A stretch of 51,974 nt of DNA from NCBI RefSeq assembly GCF_011044975.1, contig NZ_JAAKZV010000027.1, positions 1-51,974 of the forward strand. The letters are read 5' to 3'. This document shows positions 33,426-40,718 of this stretch, piece by piece. How positions within the stretch are numbered: the stretch's first letter is position 1; each line of letters begins with the position of its first letter. The notes under the pieces are model-generated. The model did not search any database. It was not told the DNA's origin and saw nothing but the letters and a program-made list of their open reading frames with translations. A program made the translations under genes and the position numbers. Source of the stretch: Streptomyces coryli (GTDB taxonomy: Bacteria > Actinomycetota > Actinomycetes > Streptomycetales > Streptomycetaceae).

Positions 33426-33479
33426 GATCTGTCTCCTGTAGTTGGCTGGGTTGGAGCAGGTGGAACCGGGACGGCCGCG

Positions 33480-33500
33480 GTCATTGGCGAGAGAGCGGCC
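33480..33500 (-). promoter_or_regulatory. Shared leader motif, copy 2
   Basis: On the minus strand GCTCTCTCGCC followed by AATGACCGCG lies about 55 bases before ATG 33425. It matches copy 1 at 27614-27634 at 20 of 21 bases. A partial version (CTCTCGCCA, then GACCGCGG) occurs around 34741-34764. Confidence 0.5.
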
Positions 33501-33509
33501 GTCTCGGGG

Positions 33510-33896
33510 TCAGCGGTGAACGACGGGCTTGGCCAGGTCGAGGTCATTGACGGTGACCTCGAAGCCCAGCGCGCGCAGCTGCGCGGCCAGCGCCATAGCG
33601 AACGTCGGGGCGCGGTGCCGGCCGCCCGCGCAGCCGACGGCCACGCGGACCTTCTGCGCGCTCGGACCGAGGGCGAACGCCGCAACGGCCATCGCGGTGG
33701 AGTCGACCAGTGCGCCGATGCCGGGCGTGTTCAGCACCGTGGTGCGAACCTCCGCGTCGTGCGCCGTCAGGTACTTCATGGCCGGACTGACGTGCGGGTC
33801 ACGGAAGTGATGCCGCAGGTCGATGGTCAGGTGCGCGGCCGGCGGCGCGGCGTGCAGATAGCCGAACGACGTGATCTCAACGCACGGGAAAGCCAT
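33510..33896 (-). CDS. RapZ C-terminal-like domain protein
   Basis: This 128-residue protein is a free-standing version of the RapZ C-terminal domain: VAVGCAGGRHRAP corresponds to the IAIGCTGGKHRSV motif of RapZ, and the flanking strands (SFGY near the start, DLRHHFRDP, VEVTVNDL-like end) also agree. The RapZ domain binds amino-sugar phosphate or RNA in other bacteria. The N-terminal kinase-like part is absent. It is common as an extra gene in Streptomyces AICEs; its job there is unknown. It is 14 bases after the DUF4097 gene. Confidence 0.8.
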   Translation of the reverse strand: MAFPCVEITSFGYLHAAPPAAHLTIDLRHHFRDPHVSPAMKYLTAHDAEVRTTVLNTPGIGALVDSTAMAVAAFALGPSAQKVRVAVGCAGGRHRAPTFAMALAAQLRALGFEVTVNDLDLAKPVVHR

Positions 33897-33910
33897 GGCG
33901 GAACCTGCTC

Positions 33911-34684
33911 TCAGTGAGTGCGGACGTGGCCGCTGACGGAGTGGGTGTTCACCCGCAAGTGCCGGGTGCCGTCCGCGTGGATGTCGCCGGAAACGGTGCT
34001 GGCGCTGAACAGCCCGGACGATGCCGGGGTGGCCTGCGCGATGATGTCGCCGGAGGTGCTGTCCAGCTCTGCGTGGCTGCCGTCGTAGAGGCGGATGCTG
34101 ATGTCACCGGAGACGGTGCGCGCGGCCAGACGCTCGGTGACGCGCCCGGCATGGATGTCGCCGGAGGTGCTGGAGGCGATCAGCTGACGGGCGCCGTCAA
34201 GGTGCAGGTCGCCGGAGACGGAGCGGAACTCCACCCGCTCCAGGTAGCCGAAGACCTCCACGGTGGAGGAGGTGGACACCGCAGCCAGCGAGCTGCCCGC
34301 GGGCAAGTACACGCTGGCTTCGATGGCGCTCACCGTCGGCACGGAGCTGCCGCCCACGACGCGGCCGTTGACCATGGTCATACCGCCGGAGATGACGACG
34401 CCGGACACGACGTTGCCGGAACCCCGCACGAAGATGCCGCCCGTGCTCTGCCCGCTCACGTCGCCCGACATCTCGGGAACCTCGATCGCCAGGGCCTGCC
34501 CGTCCTGACGGCTACGAGCCTGGGCAACGGCGTCGGCGGCCGGGCCGCTGGCGTCCTTCGTGCGGAGCACCACACGGGCACTGGTGAGGCTGTCGAGCAC
34601 CTGGACACGGACGCTGCCAACCGGCAGGTCCAGCCCCAGCACGACCGGGCCGGCGGAAGCAGAGGTGAAGGTGCGCTCAGTCAT
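33911..34684 (-). CDS. DUF4097 beta-strand repeat protein
   Basis: This 257-residue protein starts at ATG 34684 behind AAGGAGA. After an N-terminal strand-rich part it has repeating units of the type SGD-I-A/H followed by a strand (FRSVSGDLHLDGA, ASSTSGDIHAGR, ARTVSGDISIRL, LDSTSGDIIAQA, ASTVSGDIHADG), which build a right-handed beta helix. There is no signal peptide, so it is likely cytoplasmic or membrane-associated by partners. It is the first gene of the long minus-strand transfer operon. The function in AICEs is unknown. Confidence 0.85.
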   Translation of the reverse strand: MTERTFTSASAGPVVLGLDLPVGSVRVQVLDSLTSARVVLRTKDASGPAADAVAQARSRQDGQALAIEVPEMSGDVSGQSTGGIFVRGSGNVVSGVVISGGMTMVNGRVVGGSSVPTVSAIEASVYLPAGSSLAAVSTSSTVEVFGYLERVEFRSVSGDLHLDGARQLIASSTSGDIHAGRVTERLAARTVSGDISIRLYDGSHAELDSTSGDIIAQATPASSGLFSASTVSGDIHADGTRHLRVNTHSVSGHVRTH

Positions 34685-35111
34685 AGCGATCTCCTTGACT
34701 TGCTGCGGAATGGGAAGAGGCGGGCGAAGCACCGGGCCGCCGCGGTCGAAGCAGTGGCGAGAGGCAGCGGCCCGGGCAAGTGCGGAGCAGAGCAGGAATC
34801 GTCCGGCTCCCCTCAGCCCCGCCCGTACGAGACGGACGGAGGAGGCAACCGGCCGCCGCGAGATCGCGGCGGAACAGTGAGGTCGTGCAGGTGTCTCCTT
34901 CAGGCGGCAGCTCAGGTAGAGCCGCCATGCCTGGCGAAGGCGTATGGAGACATGACCTTTCGGTCTCAGCCCTCCGGTTAATGACCAGGCGCCGGGCCGC
35001 CTCGGCCCGCTCTGTCCCGGGCCCCTTACCGCCGTTGAGCAGCCCAAAGAAGGGCCTCAATGGCCGGTCGTCAGTGGCACAGTGGATACTTGATCCTGTT
35101 GCACCACTCGT

Positions 35112-35133
35112 TCAACTTATTGGAACAAGTTGA
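35112..35133. promoter_or_regulatory. GntR operator 1
   Basis: TCAACTT and AAGTTGA form a perfect 7-bp inverted repeat with 8 central bases. The right half with flanks, AACAAGTTGA, repeats at 35193-35202. Confidence 0.6.
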
Positions 35134-35190
35134 TGCTGTGATGGTGCACCGACGGAGAGTGAAGCGTCAAGGGGTTGAGGCAAACATGTA

Positions 35191-35204
35191 CCAACAAGTT
35201 GACC
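35191..35204. promoter_or_regulatory. GntR operator 2
   Basis: CCAACAAGTTGACC lies about 20 bases before ATG 35225 and shares AACAAGTTGA with operator 1, 69 bases away. It includes the TTGACC that could serve as a minus-35 box. Confidence 0.55.
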
Positions 35205-35224
35205 GAGTGCGTCATGATGGGCGC

Positions 35225-35998
35225 ATGAGCAAGCAACCGAAGTACCGGCTGGTGGCCGACGCGCTACGCCGCGAGATCGAAGACGGCAGCCTGCCCCCCG
35301 GGGCGCGTGTGCCGTCAGAGAACAAGCTGATGGAGCGCTTCGAGGTCTCGCGGAACACTGCCCGCTCGGGCCTACACCTGCTGGTCTCGGAAGGGCTGAT
35401 TTCATCAAGCCAGGGACTCGGCTATGAGGTGCACGCCAACGAGATCTTCGAGCTGAACGCGTCCCGGTTCGAGAACCTGGAGTTTCCGCAGGACGGTGAC
35501 GCCTACAGCACGGACGTGAAGAGTGCCGGCCGTCGGCCGCACCAGACGTTCCGCGTTGAGGTGCAACCGGCGTCGAAGGACGTCGCCAAGCGCCTTGAGG
35601 TAGAGCCTGGCGCTACGGCGGTGCTGCGGTTCTGCCACCGGTTCGTGGATGACGTCCCGTGGTCCACCCAGGCCACCTACTACCCCGAATGGCTGGTCTC
35701 CGCTGCACCACGTCTCGCTGAGCCGGGGGACATCGAGGAAGGCACCACGAGGTACCTCGCTGCGCGCGGGACCGTGCAGGACAGGTACTTCGATGAGATC
35801 GCAACGCGCATGCCGACTCCGGACGAAGCGCGTCTACTGGAGGTCGGGGCGGGTGTCCCGGTGCTCCTCTGGACACGAACTGGGTACTCGGGCGAGCGCC
35901 CGGTTCGGTGCACCGTCACCACGCTCCGCGGCGACCTGAACCGCATGAACTACGAGATTGACAATCTCTCGGGGCGAAGCGAGAACGAACCTAAGTGA
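35225..35998 (+). CDS. GntR/HutC-type regulator of the element (KorSA-like)
   Basis: This 257-residue protein starts at ATG 35225 (MSKQPKYRLVADAL). It has an N-terminal GntR winged helix (PSENKLMERFEVSRNTARSGL) and a UTRA effector domain (residues about 90-245, with TFRVEVQPASKDVAKRL and PVLLWTRTGYS). AICE regulators such as KorSA of pSAM2 are of this kind and hold transfer and replication genes off. Matching inverted repeats just upstream point to self-regulation. The stop overlaps the GNAT start (GTGA). Confidence 0.87.
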   Translation: MSKQPKYRLVADALRREIEDGSLPPGARVPSENKLMERFEVSRNTARSGLHLLVSEGLISSSQGLGYEVHANEIFELNASRFENLEFPQDGDAYSTDVKSAGRRPHQTFRVEVQPASKDVAKRLEVEPGATAVLRFCHRFVDDVPWSTQATYYPEWLVSAAPRLAEPGDIEEGTTRYLAARGTVQDRYFDEIATRMPTPDEARLLEVGAGVPVLLWTRTGYSGERPVRCTVTTLRGDLNRMNYEIDNLSGRSENEPK

Positions 35999-36555
35999 AG
36001 ATCGTCCCTGCCCAACCGAACGACGTAGCCAAGCTGCTGGCCTTCCGTGAGGAGGCCGCAGCTTGGCTGTCGCGCCTCGGTTCTGATCAGTGGCAGCGTC
36101 CGTATCCCGCAGACAAGCTGTTGGCCACCATCGAGGCCGGCACCGTCTTCATGGTCCGAGACCGCGATGCGACTGCCGCAACCATCACCCTCACGCCAGA
36201 GGCGGAGGCTGGGCTGTGGACAGCCGATGAGCTCCGAGAGCCTTCGCTCTTCATCAATAAGCTCACCGTCGCCCGGACCCACGCTGGCCAAGACCTCGGC
36301 GGCCGCCTACTCGACTGGGCGGGAGACCGCGCCTACAGAGCGGGTGCCAAATGGCTCCGGCTTGACGCCTGGACCAGCAATACAGCCCTCCAGAGGTATT
36401 ACCTCCAGCACGGCTTTCAGTACGTACGAACGGTGCTCGAAGGCACTGCCGTGAACGGCGGACCACGCGTCTCAGGATGGCTCGCGCAGCGTCCAGCACG
36501 CCCGTGCGCGCATGGCTTCACCGACGAGACGCCACCGCCTGCTCAACCCAGGTAA
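35995..36555 (+). CDS. GNAT acetyltransferase paired with the GntR regulator
   Basis: This 186-residue protein starts at GTG 35995 within a GTGA overlap, so it is coupled to the GntR gene. It has the GNAT fold: FINKLTVARTHAGQDLGGRLLDW is the acetyl-CoA strand and loop (with a variant Q/R-x-x-G-x-G/A), and LRLDAWTSNTALQRYYLQHGF completes it (parts shown). The substrate is unknown. Its tight link with the regulator suggests it may modify the regulator or its ligand, or be a passenger. Confidence 0.82.
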   Translation: MKIVPAQPNDVAKLLAFREEAAAWLSRLGSDQWQRPYPADKLLATIEAGTVFMVRDRDATAATITLTPEAEAGLWTADELREPSLFINKLTVARTHAGQDLGGRLLDWAGDRAYRAGAKWLRLDAWTSNTALQRYYLQHGFQYVRTVLEGTAVNGGPRVSGWLAQRPARPCAHGFTDETPPPAQPR

Positions 36556-36788
36556 CTCAGCTGGAGAACCGTCAGCGTCTTTGTGACATCGCCGACTAGG
36601 AGCACGGCAATCACGTGCTCCGTGATCAGCATCCGCACCACTCCGTCGTCTTCGCCGTACGGTTCCGTGGCGCCGATCGGGTCGTCACAGGCTGCGGCAA
36701 GGGCTAAGGACAGTTGCTCGCTCGCCTCGGACGGCAGAGCGTCGTGTACCGCTTCGGCGGCACGGTCGTACTTGAGCCGGTAGGTCAT
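36543..36788 (-). CDS. RelE/ParE-like toxin candidate
   Basis: This 81-residue protein resembles RelE/ParE toxins: MTYRLKYDRAAEAVHDALP at the start, two helices, then strand pattern VVRMLITEHVIAVLLV and a terminal LTVLQLSYLG. The classical basic catalytic residues are few, so activity is uncertain. It begins one base within the stop of the upstream partner (TGATG at 36786-36790), as toxins do behind antitoxins. It converges with the GNAT gene with a 13-base overlap. Confidence 0.6.
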   Translation of the reverse strand: MTYRLKYDRAAEAVHDALPSEASEQLSLALAAACDDPIGATEPYGEDDGVVRMLITEHVIAVLLVGDVTKTLTVLQLSYLG

Positions 36789-37072
36789 CAGGCAGCGCCT
36801 CGGCTGCGCGCCGCAGCAGCCTCAGCCTGAATCCGCTCGGTCACGTCGACCCATTCGCCCGGTACTTCCCCTGTGGCAGCTTCAACCTCGGCAAGGCTCC
36901 GTCCGCGCTCCCCCGCCGCCGACATGCCGGCAGCGATGCCCTGCCACTTCGCGAACACCGTCAGCAGCTCGTGGGCAGGCGCGCGGTTGATCTCGCCCAA
37001 GAACTTCTTGCTGAGCATGGGGTTCCCCAGCGCCTCACAGATGGATTCAATGGTCCATGTACGGTCGCTCAC
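36788..37072 (-). CDS. Antitoxin-like partner protein
   Basis: This 94-residue protein starts at GTG 37072 behind GGGAGG. The N-terminal WTIESICEALGNPMLSKKFLGEINRAP is helical and could bind DNA or the partner; the C-terminal part (VTERIQAEAAAARSRGAA) is a charged, probably flexible tail as in many antitoxins. No family assignment is certain. Position directly before the RelE-like gene, overlapping it, and at the end of a mobile element supports a toxin-antitoxin addiction pair. Confidence 0.55.
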   Translation of the reverse strand: MSDRTWTIESICEALGNPMLSKKFLGEINRAPAHELLTVFAKWQGIAAGMSAAGERGRSLAEVEAATGEVPGEWVDVTERIQAEAAAARSRGAA

Positions 37073-37220
37073 GGTTCGCGCCTCCCGGCACTCGTTTACG
37101 CTCGGGTCCTACCGTACGCGCGGCTCTCGCTGTCCGTCAGTCGCTCCGGTAGCTGTCACTACAGCGCGTTCAGGGGTGGGCCGTCGGCCGCCCATTCACG
37201 CGGTCTCTGGGCCCCGACTC

Positions 37221-37240
37221 GGGCCGTCTCTGGGCCGTCA
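37221..37240. repeat. Candidate integrase arm site, right
   Basis: GGGCCGTCTCTGGGCCGTCA is an exact copy of 23074-23093. A half-site GGTCTCTGGGCC precedes it at 37202-37213. The non-coding stretch 37073-37345 between the antitoxin-like gene and attR otherwise holds no gene that I can see. Confidence 0.6.
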
Positions 37241-37345
37241 AGGCACCGCCACGGGTCGCCAACAACCACCATTGACCGCCCTATCGCCGCTCGCTTTCCC
37301 AGCGCGTATAACGCTGCGCCATGGCGCCCCGGGAGCCGGTACCAA

Positions 37346-37383
37346 TTCGAGGTCTACAAGGACCTGGAGCCCGGCAAGTCCGT
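37346..37383. repeat. attR core
   Basis: These 38 bp are identical to 22821-22858. To the left lies element DNA unrelated to ppa; to the right lies the original chromosomal ppa tail. Confidence 0.9.
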
Positions 37384-37474
37384 CGAGGGCGCCAACTGGG
37401 TCGGCCGCGTCGACGCCGAGCTCGAGGTCGAGGCCTCGTACAAGCGCCTGCAGGCCTCCGGCGGCGGTCACTGA
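37346..37474 (+). pseudogene. ppa: Displaced native 3' end of ppa
   Basis: This fragment encodes the last 42 residues of pyrophosphatase (FEVYKDL to RLQASGGGH) with a stop at 37472-37474 but no start or body. It is the tail of the original gene, pushed 14.5 kb away by integration. It keeps the host-preferred codons (GTC, GAG, CGC, CTG) and one extra Gly relative to the tail now in use. On excision it would rejoin ppa. Confidence 0.92.
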
Positions 37475-37487
37475 CCGACGGACCACC

Positions 37488-37544
37488 GGCCCCGGAGGGA
37501 CCTAGAAGCCGCGTGTACGCTTCGCGCCCTTCCGCTCCGGGGCC
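37488..37544. terminator. Possible terminator after the original ppa
   Basis: GGCCCCGGAG (37488-37497) can pair with CTCCGGGGCC (37535-37544) across 37 bases, spanning the converging end of the exporter gene. Tentative because of the long loop. Confidence 0.3.
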
Positions 37545-39199
37545 GCCGTTTCCAGGCCCGGGCGCTTGATGAAGAGCCGGGCCAGCTCGCCGCCCAGGTT
37601 CACGCCGACCGCGATCGCCAGGGCCAGCGCCACCGCCGTCAGCAGCGAGCCGATCCCGTGCGTGACCCGGCCCTGGGTCAGGCCCAGCAGACCGAAGTAC
37701 GTCGCGGAGCCCGGCAGCAGCGGGCCGATCGCGGCCGTCACATACGGCAGCGCCGAGGCGTAGCGGTAGCGGGAGAAGAGCTGGCCGAACAGGCCGACCA
37801 GGCCCGCCGCGATCGCCGTCGAGAAGACCGGCGACAGATTGCCGACGTGGTGCATCGCGCCGAAGATCAGCCAGGCCACCCCGCCGTTCAGGGTCACCGC
37901 GACCACCGTCGAGCGCTCCTGCTGCAGCAGGATGGCGAAGGCCACCGTCAGCGCCATCGAGGCGAGCAGCGCCGCCACCGGATACTCGGCCCGGCTCAGG
38001 CCCCCCTCGGGGTTGAGGTTCGCGCCCAGCTCCTCGCCCGCGTACAACACGAGCAGCACGCCGATGACGATGCCCGTGAAGAGATAGACCATCTCCAGCA
38101 ATCGGGCCGAAGCCGTCATGTAATAGCCGGTCAGGCCGTCCTGCACCGCCGCCACCAGCGCCCGCCCCGGGATCAGCGCGAACAGCCCACCGGTGATCAC
38201 CGCGGACGCCTGCAGCCCCGCGTCCGCCAGCGTCAGCGCCACCCCGATCGCCGCCGGCGGCATCGCCGCGAACACGAACTGGTAGAACTCCGGCAGCCCG
38301 CGCCCCGACGCCAGCCACGCGAGCCGGTCGCCGAGCATCGCGCCGATGGCCGCCGCGAAGAAGACCGCGATCTCGCCGCCCACCAGCACGGACGCCGAGC
38401 CCGCGAGGAGACCACTGGCGGCGGTAAGGACCCAGGTGGGGTACGGGTGCCGGTTGCGGCGCATCTCCGCGAGGCGGCGGTACGCCTCCTCCAGCGTGAC
38501 GTCCACCTCCGGCTCCGCGATGTCGTCGACCAGGCGGTAGACGGCGGACAGCCGGGTGTAGTCGGTGCCGCGGCGGCGGACGGTGCGGTTGACCGTCACC
38601 GGGTCGTCGACCAGCGACGGCTGGTACGTGCAGGACAGCAGCGTGAAGGTCACCGTCGTCTCGCACCGGTCGAGGCCGAAGGCGTGCGCCACCGCGTACA
38701 TCGCCGCCTCGACGTCCTCCGCGCCCTCGCCGCCGGCCAGCAGCAGCTCGCCGATGCGGAGGGTGAGGTCGAGGATCCGGGGCACCGGCAGCGGCACCTC
38801 GTCGGTGATGTAGGCGCGCTCCGGCGTCACCCGCTCCGCCGACGGGGTGCGCAGCATCACCCGCATCCGGTCCTGCCAGGGCTGGCCCGCCTTCGCCAGC
38901 GGCCCGGTCGCGGGCTCCGGGCGGGACAGCGCGGAGAGCGCCGTGGCGCCCGGAGGCATGAACGCCGAGGCCTCCGCCTCGGGCTCGGGAAGGTCGCGCA
39001 GGCCCTCCGGAATCGCGAACTCCGAGGTCGGGTGCTCGTCCTCGGGCACCGGCGGCATCGGCACGCCGTGCGGCGGCGTGAACGCGCTGTGCACCTCGTC
39101 CGATACCGGCTTGTCCTCGCCGTCCTCGGGATCGAGCCCGTTCCGTATGGCCTCCCCAGCCACGCCCACATCACCCCCAACTCTCGGATACGGGTCCAC
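37502..39199 (-). CDS. Threonine/serine exporter family (ThrE-like)
   Basis: This 565-residue protein has an acidic, Pro-rich N-terminal extension of about 130 residues, then a ThrE/DUF1212 domain (IGELLLAGGEGAEDVEAAMYAVAHAFGL with conserved Gly, Glu; parts shown) and about ten membrane helices made of the paired N- and C-terminal ThrE halves. It should export threonine or serine. The start is uncertain: GTG 39199 is the longest; GTG 39169 has GGGGG upstream and may be used instead. It would have been the direct neighbour of ppa before the element inserted. Confidence 0.83.
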   Translation of the reverse strand: MDPYPRVGGDVGVAGEAIRNGLDPEDGEDKPVSDEVHSAFTPPHGVPMPPVPEDEHPTSEFAIPEGLRDLPEPEAEASAFMPPGATALSALSRPEPATGPLAKAGQPWQDRMRVMLRTPSAERVTPERAYITDEVPLPVPRILDLTLRIGELLLAGGEGAEDVEAAMYAVAHAFGLDRCETTVTFTLLSCTYQPSLVDDPVTVNRTVRRRGTDYTRLSAVYRLVDDIAEPEVDVTLEEAYRRLAEMRRNRHPYPTWVLTAASGLLAGSASVLVGGEIAVFFAAAIGAMLGDRLAWLASGRGLPEFYQFVFAAMPPAAIGVALTLADAGLQASAVITGGLFALIPGRALVAAVQDGLTGYYMTASARLLEMVYLFTGIVIGVLLVLYAGEELGANLNPEGGLSRAEYPVAALLASMALTVAFAILLQQERSTVVAVTLNGGVAWLIFGAMHHVGNLSPVFSTAIAAGLVGLFGQLFSRYRYASALPYVTAAIGPLLPGSATYFGLLGLTQGRVTHGIGSLLTAVALALAIAVGVNLGGELARLFIKRPGLETAAPERKGAKRTRGF

Positions 39200-39388
39200 T
39201 CAAGGCGAAGCATAAGATGACGGTCATCACACCGCCTCTTCCGCCTGTGGCCACCTCTCCTACCCTGCGCCCGCGGAGCCGCTTCCGTCACGGGGGCGTC
39301 GCGCTCGCGCATGGGGCGTGAGGAGTCTCACTGTCCGTCAGGCGGAACTCATTGGCTTCCCACAGATCCGGCGTGTGAACCTGATCCG

Positions 39389-40078
39389 GTGTTTGGAGTC
39401 ACCGACCTTTCGACGTATCTCGCCGGGCTCGCCCTGATCATTCTGCTGCCCGGGCCCAATTCGCTGTACGTCGTCTCCGTCGCCGCCCGCCGCGGCGTGC
39501 GGCCCGCGTACCGGGCCGCCGGCGGCGTGATGTGCGGCGACATGGTGCTGATGGCGCTCTCCGCGGGCGGTGTCGCCTCGCTGCTGCAGGCCTCGTCGGC
39601 CGCCTTCGCCGTGGTGAAGTTCGCCGGGGCCGGCTATCTGACCTGGCTGGCGGTCGGGATGCTGCGCGGCGCGTGGGCGCTGTGGCGCCGTAAGGGCGGG
39701 GCGCAGGCGGCGGTCGCCGAGCAGACCGAGGCGGACGCCTCCGCCTCCGCCGAGACCGCGGCCGCGGGCGCACCCGAGCGGCCGTACCGCCGGGCCTTCG
39801 TGGTCTCACTGCTGAACCCGAAGGCGATCCTCTTCTTCATCTCCTTCTTCGTGCAGTTCGTGGACCCGTCGTACGCCCATCCGGCGGTGTCGTTCGCGGT
39901 GCTGGCGGCCTGGGCGCAGCTGTTCTCCATTACGTATCTGTCGGTGCTGATCTTCAGCGGGACCCGGCTCGCCTCGGTCTTCCGCCGCCGCAAGCGGCTG
40001 ACCGCGGGCGCCTCCGCGGCCGCGGGCACGGCCTTCCTGGGCTTCGCGGCGAAGCTCTCGATGAGCAGCGCGGGCTGA
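39389..40078 (+). CDS. LysE-family amino-acid exporter
   Basis: This 229-residue protein has the LysE/RhtB pattern of six hydrophobic segments, starting LSTYLAGLALIILLPGPNSLYVV with the family motif PGPN. A charged, Ala/Glu-rich cytoplasmic loop (residues about 115-140) interrupts the middle. LSLLNPKAI-type VVSLLNPKAILFFISFFVQF is also diagnostic. GTG 39389 is chosen as the nearest start before the first helix; no strong ribosome site is seen. The substrate could be leucine or other neutral amino acids. Confidence 0.82.
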   Translation: MFGVTDLSTYLAGLALIILLPGPNSLYVVSVAARRGVRPAYRAAGGVMCGDMVLMALSAGGVASLLQASSAAFAVVKFAGAGYLTWLAVGMLRGAWALWRRKGGAQAAVAEQTEADASASAETAAAGAPERPYRRAFVVSLLNPKAILFFISFFVQFVDPSYAHPAVSFAVLAAWAQLFSITYLSVLIFSGTRLASVFRRRKRLTAGASAAAGTAFLGFAAKLSMSSAG

Positions 40079-40097
40079 TCGTCCTTAATCTGCGGGT

Positions 40098-40718
40098 ATG
40101 AGCAACTCGCCCGTACGCGTCGCCGTCATCTACTACTCGTCGACCGGCACCAACGCCGCCGTCGCCCAGGAGATCGCCAAGACCGCCGAGGCCGAGGGCG
40201 CGGAGGTGCGGCTGCGCCGCTGCACGGAGCTGGCGCCGCAGGCCGCGATCGACTCCAACGCCGCCTGGAAGGCGAACGCCGAGGCCACCGCTCATATCGA
40301 GGAGGCCTCGCCGGACGACATGGAGTGGGCGGACGCGGTGATCTTCGGGTCGCCGACGCGCTTCGGGAACGTGACGTCGCAGCTGAAGCAGTTCATCGAC
40401 ACCCTGGGCGGGCTGTGGCAGCAGGGGAAGCTGGCGGACAAGGTCTACAGCGGTTTCACCTCATCGGCGACCAAGCACGGCGGCCAGGAGTCGACGCTGC
40501 TGGCGCTGTACAACACGGTGCATCACTTCGGCGGCATCCTCGTCGCCCCTGGCTACACCGACCCGGAGAAGTTCACCGACGGCAATCCGTACGGCACCTC
40601 GCACGTCGACGGCCAGGGCTCACTGCCCGTGGACGACACGGCCCGCGCCGCCGCACGGGTGCAGGCGACGCGGGTCGTGAAGGTGGCCAAGGCGGTGAAG
40701 GCGGGGCTCAGCGGCTGA
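40098..40718 (+). CDS. wrbA: WrbA-type NAD(P)H:quinone oxidoreductase
   Basis: This 206-residue flavodoxin-like protein has the FMN phosphate loop [12 protein letters not shown] (S-T-G-T-N), [18 protein letters not shown] for the isoalloxazine contact, and [18 protein letters not shown] typical of WrbA. It reduces quinones by two electrons and protects from redox stress. It starts at ATG 40098, 20 bases after the LysE gene, and probably shares its transcript. Its last 11 bases overlap the converging ABC permease gene. Confidence 0.92.
   Translation: MSNSPVRVAVIYYSSTGTNAAVAQEIAKTAEAEGAEVRLRRCTELAPQAAIDSNAAWKANAEATAHIEEASPDDMEWADAVIFGSPTRFGNVTSQLKQFIDTLGGLWQQGKLADKVYSGFTSSATKHGGQESTLLALYNTVHHFGGILVAPGYTDPEKFTDGNPYGTSHVDGQGSLPVDDTARAAARVQATRVVKVAKAVKAGLSG

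Larger units (their letters stand above)
34685..35224. promoter_or_regulatory. Divergent control region of the element
   Basis: These 540 bases separate the minus-strand transfer operon from the plus-strand GntR gene, and no convincing gene lies within. They hold a partial CTCTCGCCA leader motif (about 34741-34764), a 9-bp inverted repeat CCGCCGCGA/TCGCGGCGG (34853-34872) and the GntR operators at 35112-35133 and 35191-35204. This is the likely switch between dormancy and transfer. Confidence 0.55.
22821..37383. mobile_element. 14.5 kb AICE integrated in ppa
   Basis: This element lies between two 38-bp identical cores that sit within ppa sequence. It carries an integrase at the left end, Xis, Prim-Pol plus P4-type primase/helicase (a RepPP-like replication module), a TraB-type FtsK translocase, spread-protein genes, a GntR regulator and cargo, which is the gene set of an actinomycete integrative and conjugative element rather than a phage: no capsid, tail or lysis gene is present. 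No tRNA gene lies at either end; the target is a protein-coding gene. Whether it still excises is not known, but all core functions appear intact. Confidence 0.93.

Noticed and set aside
34677-35060. A 127-residue minus-strand frame in the control region
   Set aside because: Its composition is Arg/Pro/Ser-rich as expected of random high-GC frames, it overlaps the DUF4097 start and the operators, and it lacks a ribosome site.
36971-37474. A long plus-strand reading frame ending with pyrophosphatase-like residues
   Set aside because: Only the last 42 codons are ppa-derived; the upstream part is antisense to the antitoxin-like gene and non-coding element DNA, with no ribosome site. It is the displaced ppa tail read through from noise.
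22821-37474. Integrated phage rather than AICE
   Set aside because: No capsid, portal, terminase, tail or lysis gene occurs; the FtsK-type TraB, DUF2637 and Prim-Pol set is typical for AICEs.
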